Shown: positions 24,034 to 32,827, counted from the stretch's first letter. The stretch: 64,000 nt of DNA from an uncultured Clostridia bacterium (GCA_934281605.1 CAKQXD010000004.1:62001-126000); one strand, 5' to 3'. Program-made: numbers and translations. Notes: a model not told the origin generated them from the sequence alone.

Positions 24034-25110
24034 CTATTCGCAATAGTCAGACAGGTTGCCTGCTCTGAATTTCAGCATAGGCATTCTGCTGGTTGTTACG
24101 AATCCGGCAGGTGCATTGATCACATCCGGGATTCTGTTGATCAGCGTAGCGCATGTCATTTCTACCGTAGCCGGTTTATTAACTACCATGTGAATGTCCG
24201 GAGTTCCTTCTACAACGCAGGTATTGGTATCTTCTTCTCCCTGGCCGTATACGATGCCGATGCATTCCGTTTCTACAGTAATGCCTTCTTCCGTTTCCGT
24301 CGTGCAGATCGCACCCATACCGATGGCTTTTCCAGCCGGGATCACTTCATCCATCGTCTGGGACTTGATATCTACATCTGCAAACTTCGGGGTGCACTTC
24401 TGGGTCTGCGACTTGACTGTAAGGCCCAGATAATCGCATAACCATCCATTGGTGTTCCATACATAGGACGGTAAAAATTCACCTTTTTTGATTAGAGCGT
24501 TTCTTTCTTCATCAGAAATATTATCCGCCGCAGCGATCTTTTTGTCAAATTCTTCTGCTGTCAGACCAACGCCATGGCCCTTTGCCAAAGCTGCTCCGTA
24601 ATCATCTACATTATACTGCGCATTGGCGATGATCTTATCTGCTTTCTGCACATTTCCACCATAAACGGCAAACATACCGCCATACTGGGTTTCATTGGCT
24701 CCGGAACCTGTGATCGTACAGTTGTTTTCCTTTGCAATGCGATCGATCTCTTCTGTAATAGCCGGGGAAGAATTCCATGGATAAATCGCTTCTTCGCAGG
24801 TAGAAATCGCATTGACGCCATTCTTAGCACAAAGCAGCATGATATCCTTAACATCCTTCATCAGGCTCTGCGTTGTGATAATGCAGATGTCCGGCTTCTT
24901 TTCCTGCAAAATTTTCTCCGCTTCTGCCGCAGCATATACGGTCGCTCCCACAGGGTCGATGCCCGCAACTTCTCCGAAATCTTTTCCAGTGATGGCCGGA
25001 TTCATATCAAAGGCAGCTACCAGTTCAGCGCCTTTTGCCATCGCATACTGGGCAGTATGCTTGCCCATTCTGCCGCAGCCGTATTGAACAAATGTGATCT
25101 TGTTTTTCAT
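24034..25110 (-). CDS. 2,4-diaminopentanoate-dehydrogenase-like NAD(P) amine dehydrogenase
   Basis: A 358-residue, two-domain oxidoreductase of the dihydrodipicolinate-reductase fold. The N-terminal Rossmann motif is VQYGCGRMGKHTAQYA, followed by the first-domain end CIITTQSLMKDV. The central part, STCEEAIYPW and GSGANETQYGG, and the C-terminal CATLINRIPDVINAPAGFVT match the family of 2,4-diaminopentanoate dehydrogenase (Ord), which oxidatively deaminates the product of ornithine 4,5-aminomutase. No aminomutase or thiolase partner is nearby, so another beta- or gamma-amino acid may be the substrate. It is the only apparently intact enzyme in this decayed copy of the locus. Confidence 0.8.
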   Translation of the reverse strand: MKNKITFVQYGCGRMGKHTAQYAMAKGAELVAAFDMNPAITGKDFGEVAGIDPVGATVYAAAEAEKILQEKKPDICIITTQSLMKDVKDIMLLCAKNGVNAISTCEEAIYPWNSSPAITEEIDRIAKENNCTITGSGANETQYGGMFAVYGGNVQKADKIIANAQYNVDDYGAALAKGHGVGLTAEEFDKKIAAADNISDEERNALIKKGEFLPSYVWNTNGWLCDYLGLTVKSQTQKCTPKFADVDIKSQTMDEVIPAGKAIGMGAICTTETEEGITVETECIGIVYGQGEEDTNTCVVEGTPDIHMVVNKPATVEMTCATLINRIPDVINAPAGFVTTSRMPMLKFRAGNLSDYCE

Positions 25111-25125
25111 GTTTCTCAGTCCTTT

Positions 25126-25410
25126 CTAAAATGCTTTATTCCCGTGACCCGGGATATATTTCAGAGCTTCTTTGCCAGAATTGGTAATCTGATATGTTAC
25201 GATCAGCTCACCATCTTTTTCTGTTACATCCTTCACAGACAGGAAAGATACTCTGTTATACATATCCAGCTGTTTTTCAACATTTTTCAATGATGTTGTT
25301 TTCTCATTGTTGTATTCTACTTTTAAAATATCCGATAGTTCCTGATTCGTAAACGGTGCATCTTTTTCGATCGCATATTCCAGGATCCGCGTTTTGATCG
25401 GTAATGTCAT
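25126..25410 (-). CDS. Small winged-helix-like protein, paralogue of the gene at 17668
   Basis: A 94-residue protein (MTLPIKTRILEYAIEK) aligned along its whole length with the 97-residue protein at 17668-17961: both start with M-x-LP-K-x-x-I, have a helix-turn-helix-like middle and end in a YQITNSG / YKITSHG strand. It follows a DMT-transporter remnant by 11 bases and precedes the dehydrogenase gene by 15 bases. A role as local regulator is inference. Confidence 0.6.
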   Translation of the reverse strand: MTLPIKTRILEYAIEKDAPFTNQELSDILKVEYNNEKTTSLKNVEKQLDMYNRVSFLSVKDVTEKDGELIVTYQITNSGKEALKYIPGHGNKAF

Positions 25411-25421
25411 CTTGTCGCCTC

Positions 25422-25525
25422 CTACTCTTCTTCTGTAGATCTTAAACTGAATAACTCGGAAGGTTTTGCAATTACCAGCATGATACCTGCCACTACGACG
25501 ATCGCACCAACGATACCCATTGCGA
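25422..25525 (-). pseudogene. C-terminal stump of a DMT transporter
   Basis: On the minus strand the frame ending at the TAG at 25424-25422 reads GIVGAIVVVAGIMLVIAKPS and then ELFSLRSTEEE. It resembles the last transmembrane segment of the DMT transporter at 17981 (GIVVSLIGLVLIAANPKEL). Nothing further upstream belongs to a transporter, since an AraC gene on the other strand begins at the same point, so the rest has been deleted. Confidence 0.75.
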
Positions 25526-26315
25526 TGAATTCGAATTACTGCTGGTTACAAAAGGGGCCATCGAATGCCAGGCGCTCCACAAAAACGGGACGAAAATAAA
25601 ACAGCAGATCAAGGCCGGAGAAGGCGCCTTTTTCAACACAAAGGCTCTGCATTATATGCGCTCCCTGACTCCCGGAACAGAATCCCGGACGTTTTCCTTT
25701 GCAGAAAACTTCTTTAACTTCCAGCCCTCTGGATCCATCTATCGGACCATCATACAGCCCATTTCCCAATCGCCGCTCCCTGGAGTTTTTCTCACACAGG
25801 AATTCTCTGCAAGCAGACAGCTTCTCACAAAGCTTCAAGAGCTGTATGCCATCGAAATAACCGATTCCTGCTGGGAGTTGTACTGTATTGAGACACTATG
25901 CTGCGCCTGGCGCCACCTGCTGACCTTATTTTCACGCGCTGAAAAAACGATCATGACTTCTTCCACGGATGAAGTTCGGGAAGCACGACTGTGGAGCATG
26001 CTTTCCTTCATTCACGAAAACTACGATCAGGACATCACTATCTCCGATATATGCAATGCCGCCAGCATCAGCAAGAGCGAATGTTTCCGCTGTTTTGAAG
26101 CTGTGATCAAGCAGACGCCGGTAGATTATCTGACCGACTATCGCCTGGGGCGCGCTGCATCTCTTCTGATAGAAACCAATCGCCCTGTTTCTGCGATTGC
26201 ATCAGAATGCGGCTTTAACAGTGCCAGCTATTTCGGCAGCGTCTTCCGAAAAAAATTCGATATCTCGCCTGGACAATACCGCACAAAATTCGAAACCACT
26301 AAGGTTTTGCTCTAG
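25524..26315 (+). pseudogene. AraC-family regulator lacking its N-terminus
   Basis: The open frame starts inside a cupin-like sensor domain: DEFELLLVTKGAIECQALHK is the usual beta-strand after the H-x-H-x-x-x-E sugar-binding motif of AraC proteins, and no start codon with a ribosome binding site precedes it. The C-terminal 100 residues hold the two helix-turn-helices, ISDICNAASISKSECFRCFE and IASECGFNSASYFGSVFRKK. An internal ATG at 25656 would give 219 residues with only part of the sensor. The truncation point coincides with the DMT stump on the other strand, so one deletion explains both. Confidence 0.75.
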
Positions 26316-26420
26316 CAGAGCATCCAGCGATCGCTTCGGCATCCCGCAAAAATAAGACACCGCAGAACCGATCAAAAATCAGCTCTGCGGCGCCTTATCG
26401 CACGCAAATCATCTCTGAAT

Positions 26421-27404
26421 TTACCCCTCTCGAAAACACTTCAGCACTTCTTCCCCGGAAATACTTCCAAAGTACAATTCCAGCGGCAACGAGTCCAGAG
26501 CCTGCGTCACTGCTCGAACATCAAAGGGAATGCCCGTAAGCGCTTTCTCAACATCCTGTATACTCTTTAATGAAAGAAAGTCTCCGATGATAATACATTG
26601 CTGTATCATTCCACCTTCCACTTCTAGGTTCACTTCTATGGAACCCCCTTCAAACCTCATTCGATTCTTATAATTGAATTTCGGCGATCTTCCGTAGACC
26701 CAGTCCCAGCTGCGATATTTCTGGTCTGCCAGATCGCGTATTTCCGCCAGCTGAGCCTCTTCAAAGAAAGCCTCATTCACCTTGCCGTCGAACCAGTTGT
26801 CTAACAACAGATTCTTAATGTCTTCTATATCCAGTTTATGGTCGGCATAAGCGTTGATATTGGTCACCCGGCTTCTCACGGACTTGATGCCCTTCGACTT
26901 GATCTTGTCTTCGGACACGTTGAGGACATTGCTGATTTTCCCCAGATCCGAATCAATGAGCAGCGTTCCGTGATGAAGGATCCTCCCGTCCAGCAGACGC
27001 TGAGCACTGCCGGAAATCTTCTTGCCGTCCAGCAGCAGGTCGTTTCTGCCCTTCATGACCACCTCCAGTCCGATCTTGGCGAACGCCTTCGTGATCGGTT
27101 CCAGGAATCTGGCGTAGCTGGAATTTTCTCCATTGTCCCAGTCCGTGATGTAGGAGAAATTCAAATTCCCCATATCATGGTATACCGCTCCGCCGCCGGT
27201 GGTTCTCCTGACAATATTGACTCCCAGCTCTTTTGCTGCGTCCATATTGATCTCTTCCAGGGGATTCTGGTTCACCCCAAATACGATTGTATTGTCGTTC
27301 TGCCACAGCAGAACATAATCATCGTCTTTACAATTCTGTAAAACGTATTCTTCAAAAGCTAAGTTGTAGCACGGATCCGTGCTGCCTGTCTTCATATACT
27401 TCAT
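26421..27404 (-). CDS. lplA: Lipoate-protein ligase
   Basis: A 327-residue protein with the ligase signature RRTTGGGAVYHDMGNLNFS (around 72-90) and the lipoyl-binding KISGSAQR (around 130). The C-terminal accessory domain of LplA is present. It adenylates free lipoate and attaches it to the lysine of lipoyl domains. In this window the only lipoyl domain is the free-standing protein at 12038, 14 kb away, so the two likely work together. Confidence 0.93.
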   Translation of the reverse strand: MKYMKTGSTDPCYNLAFEEYVLQNCKDDDYVLLWQNDNTIVFGVNQNPLEEINMDAAKELGVNIVRRTTGGGAVYHDMGNLNFSYITDWDNGENSSYARFLEPITKAFAKIGLEVVMKGRNDLLLDGKKISGSAQRLLDGRILHHGTLLIDSDLGKISNVLNVSEDKIKSKGIKSVRSRVTNINAYADHKLDIEDIKNLLLDNWFDGKVNEAFFEEAQLAEIRDLADQKYRSWDWVYGRSPKFNYKNRMRFEGGSIEVNLEVEGGMIQQCIIIGDFLSLKSIQDVEKALTGIPFDVRAVTQALDSLPLELYFGSISGEEVLKCFREG

Positions 27405-27838
27405 GATCCCCTATCCTTTCTCTCCGTTCCTCATCTGAGCCGGGGACGGGCGGCACTCTGCTCATCCCCGCTGGTGAGGAATTCCAAATATTGTATAGAT
27501 GTCGCAAGGAAATTGGTTTGGAATCGAGTAAGTGTTTTATGTCTAATTATTCATGTTGGCTTTCACTCAAGTTACGACTTTGTATTTTGTTCGGAGTTCT
27601 TTAAGTTATGGATTATGTTATGTACTTTTCGCTAGTTTTCACTGACGTAGTTTTGCGACATTATTTCATTGCTTTTCGTAACTCTTTTTATAACTTATCA
27701 CTAATACGATTTATTGTCAATACCTTTCCTTAAATTTCAACGATGTATTTTATATATATATTATTATAATATCTATAATAACTGTTGATTTTCTCCTTAT
27801 ATAATGATACAGTTACCTTAATAAGTAAGGAGGATCCT
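27405..27838. other. AT-rich intergenic spacer
   Basis: About 430 bases between the divergent lplA and SGNH-hydrolase genes. Apart from AT-rich promoter-like blocks near 27750-27800 I see no ORF, conserved RNA or strong hairpin. It marks a shift from the moderately AT-rich catabolic region to the GC-rich cobamide region. Confidence 0.5.
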
Positions 27839-28450
27839 ATGCATAACACAACTATAGTATGTCTCGGAGACAGCTTTACACGAGGTTTCGGTGTAAAGAA
27901 AAAAGACAACTGGATTTCACAAACTCATATAGAAGAAGTCATTTTGAGCAATGCCGGGATCAACGGCGACACCACGTCCGGCATGCTGACACGTTTTTCA
28001 CGCGACGTCATCGATCAAAAGCCGGACTACGTACTGATCACCGGCGGTGTCAATGATTTTATCGTCGGCAGCAGCCTGGATATTCCGAAAAACAATTATA
28101 TGGCCATGGCTCATCACGCCGCCGCTCATATGATCACGCCAATCATCGGGATCGCCCCGGGATTTTCGTCTAGGCAGATCCGCGAGGACTGGGCCGCTTT
28201 CACTGATTTCAAAAAGGTCGCTGAAAATCAGCTGACGCTCCGCCTGTGGCTTCACGCTTTTGCTTCGACATTTCATTTCCCGATTTTTGACTTCTATGCG
28301 GGATTCGAGTCCTACAAAGCGCATAACAGTTCGCTCACAGACGAGGAACTGTATCTGGACGGCATACACCTTACCGCTTCCGGCCATAAAACGATCGCGG
28401 ACGTCGCCACCCATATGATAAAAAAACTAATTGATAAAAACACACCATAA
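27839..28450 (+). CDS. SGNH/GDSL-family esterase or lipase
   Basis: The start at 27839 is fixed by AAGGAGG five to eight bases upstream and gives 203 residues. The four SGNH blocks are visible: GDSFTRGFG (nucleophile Ser), NAGINGDTTSG (Gly), TGGVND (Asn) and YLDGIHLTASGH (Asp and His). No signal peptide is seen, so it is a cytoplasmic acyl-ester hydrolase of unknown substrate. The next gene follows 11 bases after the stop. Confidence 0.9.
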   Translation: MHNTTIVCLGDSFTRGFGVKKKDNWISQTHIEEVILSNAGINGDTTSGMLTRFSRDVIDQKPDYVLITGGVNDFIVGSSLDIPKNNYMAMAHHAAAHMITPIIGIAPGFSSRQIREDWAAFTDFKKVAENQLTLRLWLHAFASTFHFPIFDFYAGFESYKAHNSSLTDEELYLDGIHLTASGHKTIADVATHMIKKLIDKNTP

Positions 28451-28461
28451 GGAGGATCACC

Positions 28462-29094
28462 ATGAAAGTTCTAATGCTCAACGGAAGTTCCAATAAAAAA
28501 GGATGCACTTTTACCGCTTTGGAAGAAATCGGCAAAGTCCTTGCCGAAGAGGACATCCAGTACGAAATCGTTCAGATCGGCCCGGGACGAATACGCGACT
28601 GCACCGGATGCATGATGTGCAACGGGATAAAATGCGTGTTTGACGACGATCCTGTCAACGAATTTGTAGAAAAAGCCTGCAAGGCCGATGCCTTCATCTT
28701 TGGGACACCTGTCTATTACGCCCATCCTACCGGCCGCATTTTATCGTTCCTCGATCGTGCGTTTTTTAGCTGCTGCGACGGACTCGCCTACGAGGCCTTT
28801 GCATATAAACCTGCCGCAGCCATCGCCTCGGCACGCCGCGCCGGAACGAGCGCCTCTCTGGATGTTCTACAGAAATATTTCACCATCGCACAGATGCCGG
28901 TCGTAAGCTCCACCTACTGGAATATGGTCCACGGCTGGAAACCGTCCGACGTCAAAAAAGACCTGGAGGGGCTTCAGACCATGCACAATTTAGGGCGCAA
29001 CATGGCCTGGCTGCTCAAGTCCATCGAAGCCGGGAAGAAAGCAGGGATCCAGCCGCCTGTGCAGGAATCCGGCAATATGACCAACTTTATTTGA
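28462..29094 (+). CDS. NAD(P)H-dependent flavodoxin-fold oxidoreductase
   Basis: A 210-residue flavoprotein. The N-terminal FMN loop is LNGSSNKKGCTFTAL, and the cysteine cluster CTGCMMCNGIKC (around residues 47-58) resembles that of iron-sulfur flavoproteins. GTPVYYAHPTGRILSFLDRA follows. It probably transfers electrons from NAD(P)H to a quinone, nitro compound or another protein. The ribosome binding site AAGGAGG is strong and it is likely co-transcribed with the SGNH hydrolase. Confidence 0.85.
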   Translation: MKVLMLNGSSNKKGCTFTALEEIGKVLAEEDIQYEIVQIGPGRIRDCTGCMMCNGIKCVFDDDPVNEFVEKACKADAFIFGTPVYYAHPTGRILSFLDRAFFSCCDGLAYEAFAYKPAAAIASARRAGTSASLDVLQKYFTIAQMPVVSSTYWNMVHGWKPSDVKKDLEGLQTMHNLGRNMAWLLKSIEAGKKAGIQPPVQESGNMTNFI

Positions 29095-29133
29095 TTCTGT
29101 CCTTTGATGATGCTCCGTGGTATAATAAACCCT

Positions 29134-29898
29134 ATGAAAAATCTTTACATCGCGACCATCGGCGAGGATTTCGCCCACTGGGTCAAAAAAACACAAAGCG
29201 GCCTCGAGCTGGATCAGTTCTGCATGGCAGAAAACCTGGACGGGGCGAAATACGAATCGTGCTGCAAAGAGATCCGCCAGCTTTTTGCGGACTGCAAAGT
29301 CTCCCCGGAGCGCACGGTGCTTCATGCACCGTTCAACGAGCTGCATCCGGCGGCCATCGATCCTCTTGCAAAGGATCTGGCCCGTCATCGGATGGAGCAG
29401 GCGTACACCGCCTGCAAAGACCTGGGCGTCTCTAAAATGGTAGTCCATTCCGGTTATGTGCCTCACATTTATTTTAAATCGTGGCATCAGGAGCAGTCAG
29501 TGAAATTCTGGACGGGATTTATGGCAGACAAGCCTGAGGATTTTCAGCTTTGCATCGAAAACGTGCTGGAGGATGAACCGCAGATGATGGCGGATATGCT
29601 AAAAGGCATCGATCAGCCTAACATCGGCATCTGCCTGGACATCGGCCACGCCAACTGTATGAGCGATGTTCCGGTCAGCCAGTGGATCCAGGTGCTGTCC
29701 CCGTATATCAAGCACTTCCACCTTCACAACAACGACGGAAGCTACGACTGGCACGCGCCGTTTGACGAAGGGAGCATAGATATTCGAGCCCTGCTGCAGC
29801 AGTCACGGGAGCTTTGCAGGCCGGATACCACCTACACCGTCGAAGTGATCCACTGCGGCAAGGCCATGGAATGGCTGGAAAACCAGAAAGACTTATAA
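29134..29898 (+). CDS. cbiR: AP-endonuclease-2-fold TIM barrel, probable cobamide remodelling hydrolase CbiR
   Basis: Starting at 29134 the protein has 254 residues and the metal-binding pattern of the xylose-isomerase-like / AP endonuclease 2 TIM barrels: VVHSGYV, Glu of IENVLED, Asp and His of CLDIGHANC, HFHLHNNDG and DEGSIDI. CbiR, described in Akkermansia muciniphila as a cobamide-remodelling phosphodiesterase, belongs to this superfamily and is found with nucleotide-loop genes. Here the gene sits 20 bases before cobT, at the head of cobT-cobU-cobS-cobC, which fits that role: cut the lower ligand from imported cobamide and hand the remainder to the assembly enzymes. A generic sugar-phosphate isomerase is the alternative. 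A TATAAT lies just seven bases before the ATG, with no clear ribosome binding site. Confidence 0.62.
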   Translation: MKNLYIATIGEDFAHWVKKTQSGLELDQFCMAENLDGAKYESCCKEIRQLFADCKVSPERTVLHAPFNELHPAAIDPLAKDLARHRMEQAYTACKDLGVSKMVVHSGYVPHIYFKSWHQEQSVKFWTGFMADKPEDFQLCIENVLEDEPQMMADMLKGIDQPNIGICLDIGHANCMSDVPVSQWIQVLSPYIKHFHLHNNDGSYDWHAPFDEGSIDIRALLQQSRELCRPDTTYTVEVIHCGKAMEWLENQKDL

Positions 29899-29918
29899 GA
29901 AACAACAACGAGGAAACT

Positions 29919-31076
29919 ATGACGAAAGAAACATTCTTTGCACAATTAAATGAGATAGATCCCGCCGACGTCAAAGCCATGGAAAAAGCCGCAGACCGTC
30001 AGGCCAAACTGGCAAAACCGCCGGGCAGCCTGGGCGTGCTCGAAGAGCTTTCCATCAAAATGGCAGGGATCACGGGACAGGTGAAAAATACCATCGAAAA
30101 GACCTGCGTCGCCGTCATGTGCGCCGACAACGGCGTGGCGGAAGAAGGCATCGCATCAGCGCCCCAGTCGGTGACCCGGGCGCAGACCATCAACTTCACC
30201 CGCAGACTCACCGGCGTGGGAGCACTGGCAGAAAGCTTCGGAAGCGACCTTCTCATCGTCGATCTTGGCGTGAAAGACCCGATCCCGCAGGAGCTTTACA
30301 TAAATACTCCGCTGGCGGACACCCATAAGATCGTCGACCGCCGGATGCGCACAGGCACCTGGAATATTGCAAAAGGCCCGGCTATGGCCTTTGCAGAAGC
30401 ACTGCAGTGCATCGAGACCGGCATGGAGATGGCGAACGCTTTGAAAGAAGCGGGGTACGACCTGATCGGCGCGGGAGAAATGGGCATCGGCAATACCACC
30501 ACCAGCGCGGCGGTGCTGTCGGCCCTGACAGGCCTGGATGCGGAGGAAACCTGCGGACGAGGCGGCGGAGTCAACGACGCGGGATTTTTGAAGAAAAAAG
30601 AGATCGTGGACGCCGTGTCCACGCCTTACCGGAGCACGGAATTTGGGGAGTCTCTGGACACTCTGACCGACGTACGAAATGCAGTGCTGGAGATCCTCGC
30701 TACGGTGGGCGGCTTCGACATCTGCGCCATGACCGGGCTGTATCTGGGAGCGGCGCGAAACCAGCTTCCTGTCGTGATAGACGGCTATATTTCAGCGGTT
30801 GCCGCGCTGGCAGCCTACATGATGGCCCCCGACTGCGTGTCGTATATGTTCGCGTCCCACAAGTCCTGGGAAAAGGGTTATATGCACGCCATGAATCACC
30901 TGGGACTGCGGCCGTTTCTCGACCTGGACATGCGCCTTGGTGAGGGCAGCGGATGCCCTATTGCGTTCGAGGTGCTCCGGGGAGCATGCGACGTGATGTG
31001 CCACATGGCGACCTTCGAGGAGGCCGAGATCAACGACGATTATCTGGACGAGATCCGGGAAGGAGACTGCTTTTAA
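29919..31076 (+). CDS. cobT: Nicotinate-nucleotide:dimethylbenzimidazole phosphoribosyltransferase
   Basis: The start MTKETFFAQL at 29919 (GAGG seven bases upstream) gives 385 residues. Family marks are KPPGSLGVLEELSIKMAGI, VMCADNGVAEEGI, GAGEMGIGNTTTSAA (phosphate-binding) and GEGSGCPIAFEVL at the C-terminus, the last containing the catalytic Glu region. It makes alpha-ribazole phosphate or an analogue from a lower-ligand base. Together with cobU, cobS and a CobC-like gene immediately following, it forms the complete nucleotide-loop assembly pathway. No cobamide lower-ligand synthesis gene (bza or bluB) is seen, so the base is probably scavenged. Confidence 0.95.
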   Translation: MTKETFFAQLNEIDPADVKAMEKAADRQAKLAKPPGSLGVLEELSIKMAGITGQVKNTIEKTCVAVMCADNGVAEEGIASAPQSVTRAQTINFTRRLTGVGALAESFGSDLLIVDLGVKDPIPQELYINTPLADTHKIVDRRMRTGTWNIAKGPAMAFAEALQCIETGMEMANALKEAGYDLIGAGEMGIGNTTTSAAVLSALTGLDAEETCGRGGGVNDAGFLKKKEIVDAVSTPYRSTEFGESLDTLTDVRNAVLEILATVGGFDICAMTGLYLGAARNQLPVVIDGYISAVAALAAYMMAPDCVSYMFASHKSWEKGYMHAMNHLGLRPFLDLDMRLGEGSGCPIAFEVLRGACDVMCHMATFEEAEINDDYLDEIREGDCF

Positions 31077-31613
31077 ATGAACGTTTTCATCAGCGGCGGC
31101 TGCAAAAACGGCAAGTCTTTTTACGCCCAGCGCCTGGCTCGCAAACAGGCGGACGAAAGCGGCCGTCCCCTTTACTATATCGCCACCATGATCCCTCACG
31201 ATTCAGAGGATCGGGCGCGGATCCGCAGACATCTGGCCGAACGGGACGGCTGGGGATTCACGACTCTGGAATGCGGGAAAAACCTGCTATCCCTTCTGGA
31301 CGATCCCCAGGTGGACCCCTCCGGGGCGTTTTTACTGGACAGTGTGACAGCCCTGCTCAGCAACGAGATGTTCGACGAGCGTGGCGACTTCGATCCCGAT
31401 GCTGCAAAGCGCGTTCGCGATCAGCTTCTGGAATTTGCTGCAAAGACCGGGAGCACGGTTTTTGTCTCCGATTATATTTACAGCGACGCCGTGGAGTACA
31501 GCGAGACGGTCGAAGCGTATCGCCGGGGACTGGCGGCTGCCGATCGGGCGCTGGCGGCGGCATGCAACCGAGTGATCGAAATCAGTGGAGGAATGGAGGA
31601 AATCTGGAAATGA
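31077..31613 (+). CDS. cobU: Adenosylcobinamide kinase / guanylyltransferase
   Basis: A 178-residue P-loop protein (ISGGCKNGKSFYAQRLA, residues 5-21) with the family's IATMIPHDSEDRARIRRH segment, which carries the guanylylated His, and a final VIEISGGMEEIWK. It directly abuts the cobT stop and overlaps cobS by four bases (ATGA), so translation is coupled. It phosphorylates adenosylcobinamide and adds GMP, giving AdoCbi-GDP for CobS. Confidence 0.92.
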   Translation: MNVFISGGCKNGKSFYAQRLARKQADESGRPLYYIATMIPHDSEDRARIRRHLAERDGWGFTTLECGKNLLSLLDDPQVDPSGAFLLDSVTALLSNEMFDERGDFDPDAAKRVRDQLLEFAAKTGSTVFVSDYIYSDAVEYSETVEAYRRGLAAADRALAAACNRVIEISGGMEEIWK

Positions 31614-32410
31614 GATACATAAAAGGATTTTTGATGGCGTGGGGATGCTTCTGCCGGATCCCGTGCCCGTATCGTGGCTGGGAGGAAGACAACCGATATG
31701 CCATGCTCAATATGTTTCCCCTGATCGGGACAGCTCTGGGGGTTCTGGTGAGCGTTGTCTGGTGGCTGCTGTCCCTGCTGGGCGCCGGCAGTTTGCTGAC
31801 GGGCGCTCTGCTGACGTTCTGTTACTTCTGGATGACGGGATTTATTCATCTGGACGGCTTTATGGACTGCAGCGATGCGGTGCTTTCCCGCAGGCCGCTG
31901 GCGGATCGGCAAAGGATCCTGAAGGACTCCCACGTGGGAGCTTTTGCGGTGATTTCACTGTGCTTTATGTTGCTGGTGTTTTTCGCAAGCATGACGACTT
32001 TAGCGGAAAGTTTTTCTCTTGCAAAAGCGGCTATGCTGTGCGCGGTGTTCACCATATCGCGGGAGCTTTCGGCCTACAGTGTGATCAACCGGAAGCCGAT
32101 GCATACCAGTCAGTATCGCAGTCTGTCGTCCCATTATTATAACGAACAGGGGTGGCCGGGACTGGTCATTACCATTATAGTTTGTCTGATCCTGGCCGTG
32201 CTCCCGACCGTTAAAGAATTTTCGGTGCTCCGCCTGATCGTACTCCTGTGGATCCTGCTGGCGCAGGCTTCTCTGGAAAGCCTGATTGGAAGACGTATGC
32301 GAAAACAGCTGGGCGGCATGAGCGGAGACGTTTCCGGCTACATGATCGTCACCAGCGAACTGACCGGGATCCTGCTGCTGGCGCTGGTGGGCGGCGCGGT
32401 GGCGTTGTAG
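31610..32410 (+). CDS. cobS: Adenosylcobinamide-GDP ribazoletransferase
   Basis: A 266-residue membrane enzyme beginning MRYIKGFLMAWGCFCRIPCP. The conserved GFIHLDGFMDCSDAV motif (Asp-rich active site) and a late EIGRRMRKQLGG-like loop are present (read as ESLIGRRMRKQLGGMSGD), with seven or so hydrophobic segments. It joins AdoCbi-GDP with alpha-ribazole to close the nucleotide loop. The ATGA overlap with cobU places it in the same operon. Confidence 0.95.
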   Translation: MRYIKGFLMAWGCFCRIPCPYRGWEEDNRYAMLNMFPLIGTALGVLVSVVWWLLSLLGAGSLLTGALLTFCYFWMTGFIHLDGFMDCSDAVLSRRPLADRQRILKDSHVGAFAVISLCFMLLVFFASMTTLAESFSLAKAAMLCAVFTISRELSAYSVINRKPMHTSQYRSLSSHYYNEQGWPGLVITIIVCLILAVLPTVKEFSVLRLIVLLWILLAQASLESLIGRRMRKQLGGMSGDVSGYMIVTSELTGILLLALVGGAVAL

Positions 32411-32425
32411 GAGGATGAAGCAGCT

Positions 32426-32827
32426 ATGATTTTAATTTTTGGCGGCGCATACCAGGGGAAGCTGGAGTATGCGAAGAAAAACTTTGAGATAGAGACAGTG
32501 TGCGACTGCAGCGACGGCGCAGCACCTGACTTTGCAGCAGATGCGATCTACGGGATCGATGGATTTGTGAAGAGATGCGCATGCAATAGGGCAAGCTCTA
32601 CAGGATCGGATCAACTTCCACCGGAAGCGGCGGACTGGTTCGACCAGCGGCGGGAAGCCTGGCGGGATAAGATCCTGATCATGACCGATGTGTCACAGGG
32701 AATCGTGCCCATGGAACCGGAACTGCGCGCCTTTCGGGAGATGAACGGCAGGCTCATGCTCCGGCTGGCGGCGGAAGCCGACGAAGTGCACCGGGTATTT
32801 TGCGGAATGGGAAAGCGAGTGAAATAA
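32426..32827 (+). CDS. Short CobU-like P-loop protein
   Basis: A 133-residue protein. It starts like a small P-loop kinase, ILIFGGAYQGKLEYA, and its C-terminal half, TDVSQGIVPMEPELRAFREM then NGRLMLRLAAEADEVHRVFC, follows the last part of CobU ('GIVP...R.FR...G..N..LA..AD.V..V..G'). The middle of CobU, including the nucleotide-accepting His region, is missing. Its P-loop, GGAYQGK, lacks the final Ser/Thr. It overlaps the phosphatase gene by one base and follows cobS by 15, so it is part of the operon. It may be a regulatory or degenerate paralogue of the kinase. Confidence 0.65.
   Translation: MILIFGGAYQGKLEYAKKNFEIETVCDCSDGAAPDFAADAIYGIDGFVKRCACNRASSTGSDQLPPEAADWFDQRREAWRDKILIMTDVSQGIVPMEPELRAFREMNGRLMLRLAAEADEVHRVFCGMGKRVK

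Noticed and set aside
30407..32142. Other-frame ORFs in the GC-rich cobT-cobS region
   Set aside because: Arg- and Gly-rich products typical of frame-shifted reading of GC-rich genes; the CobT, CobU and CobS frames are clear.
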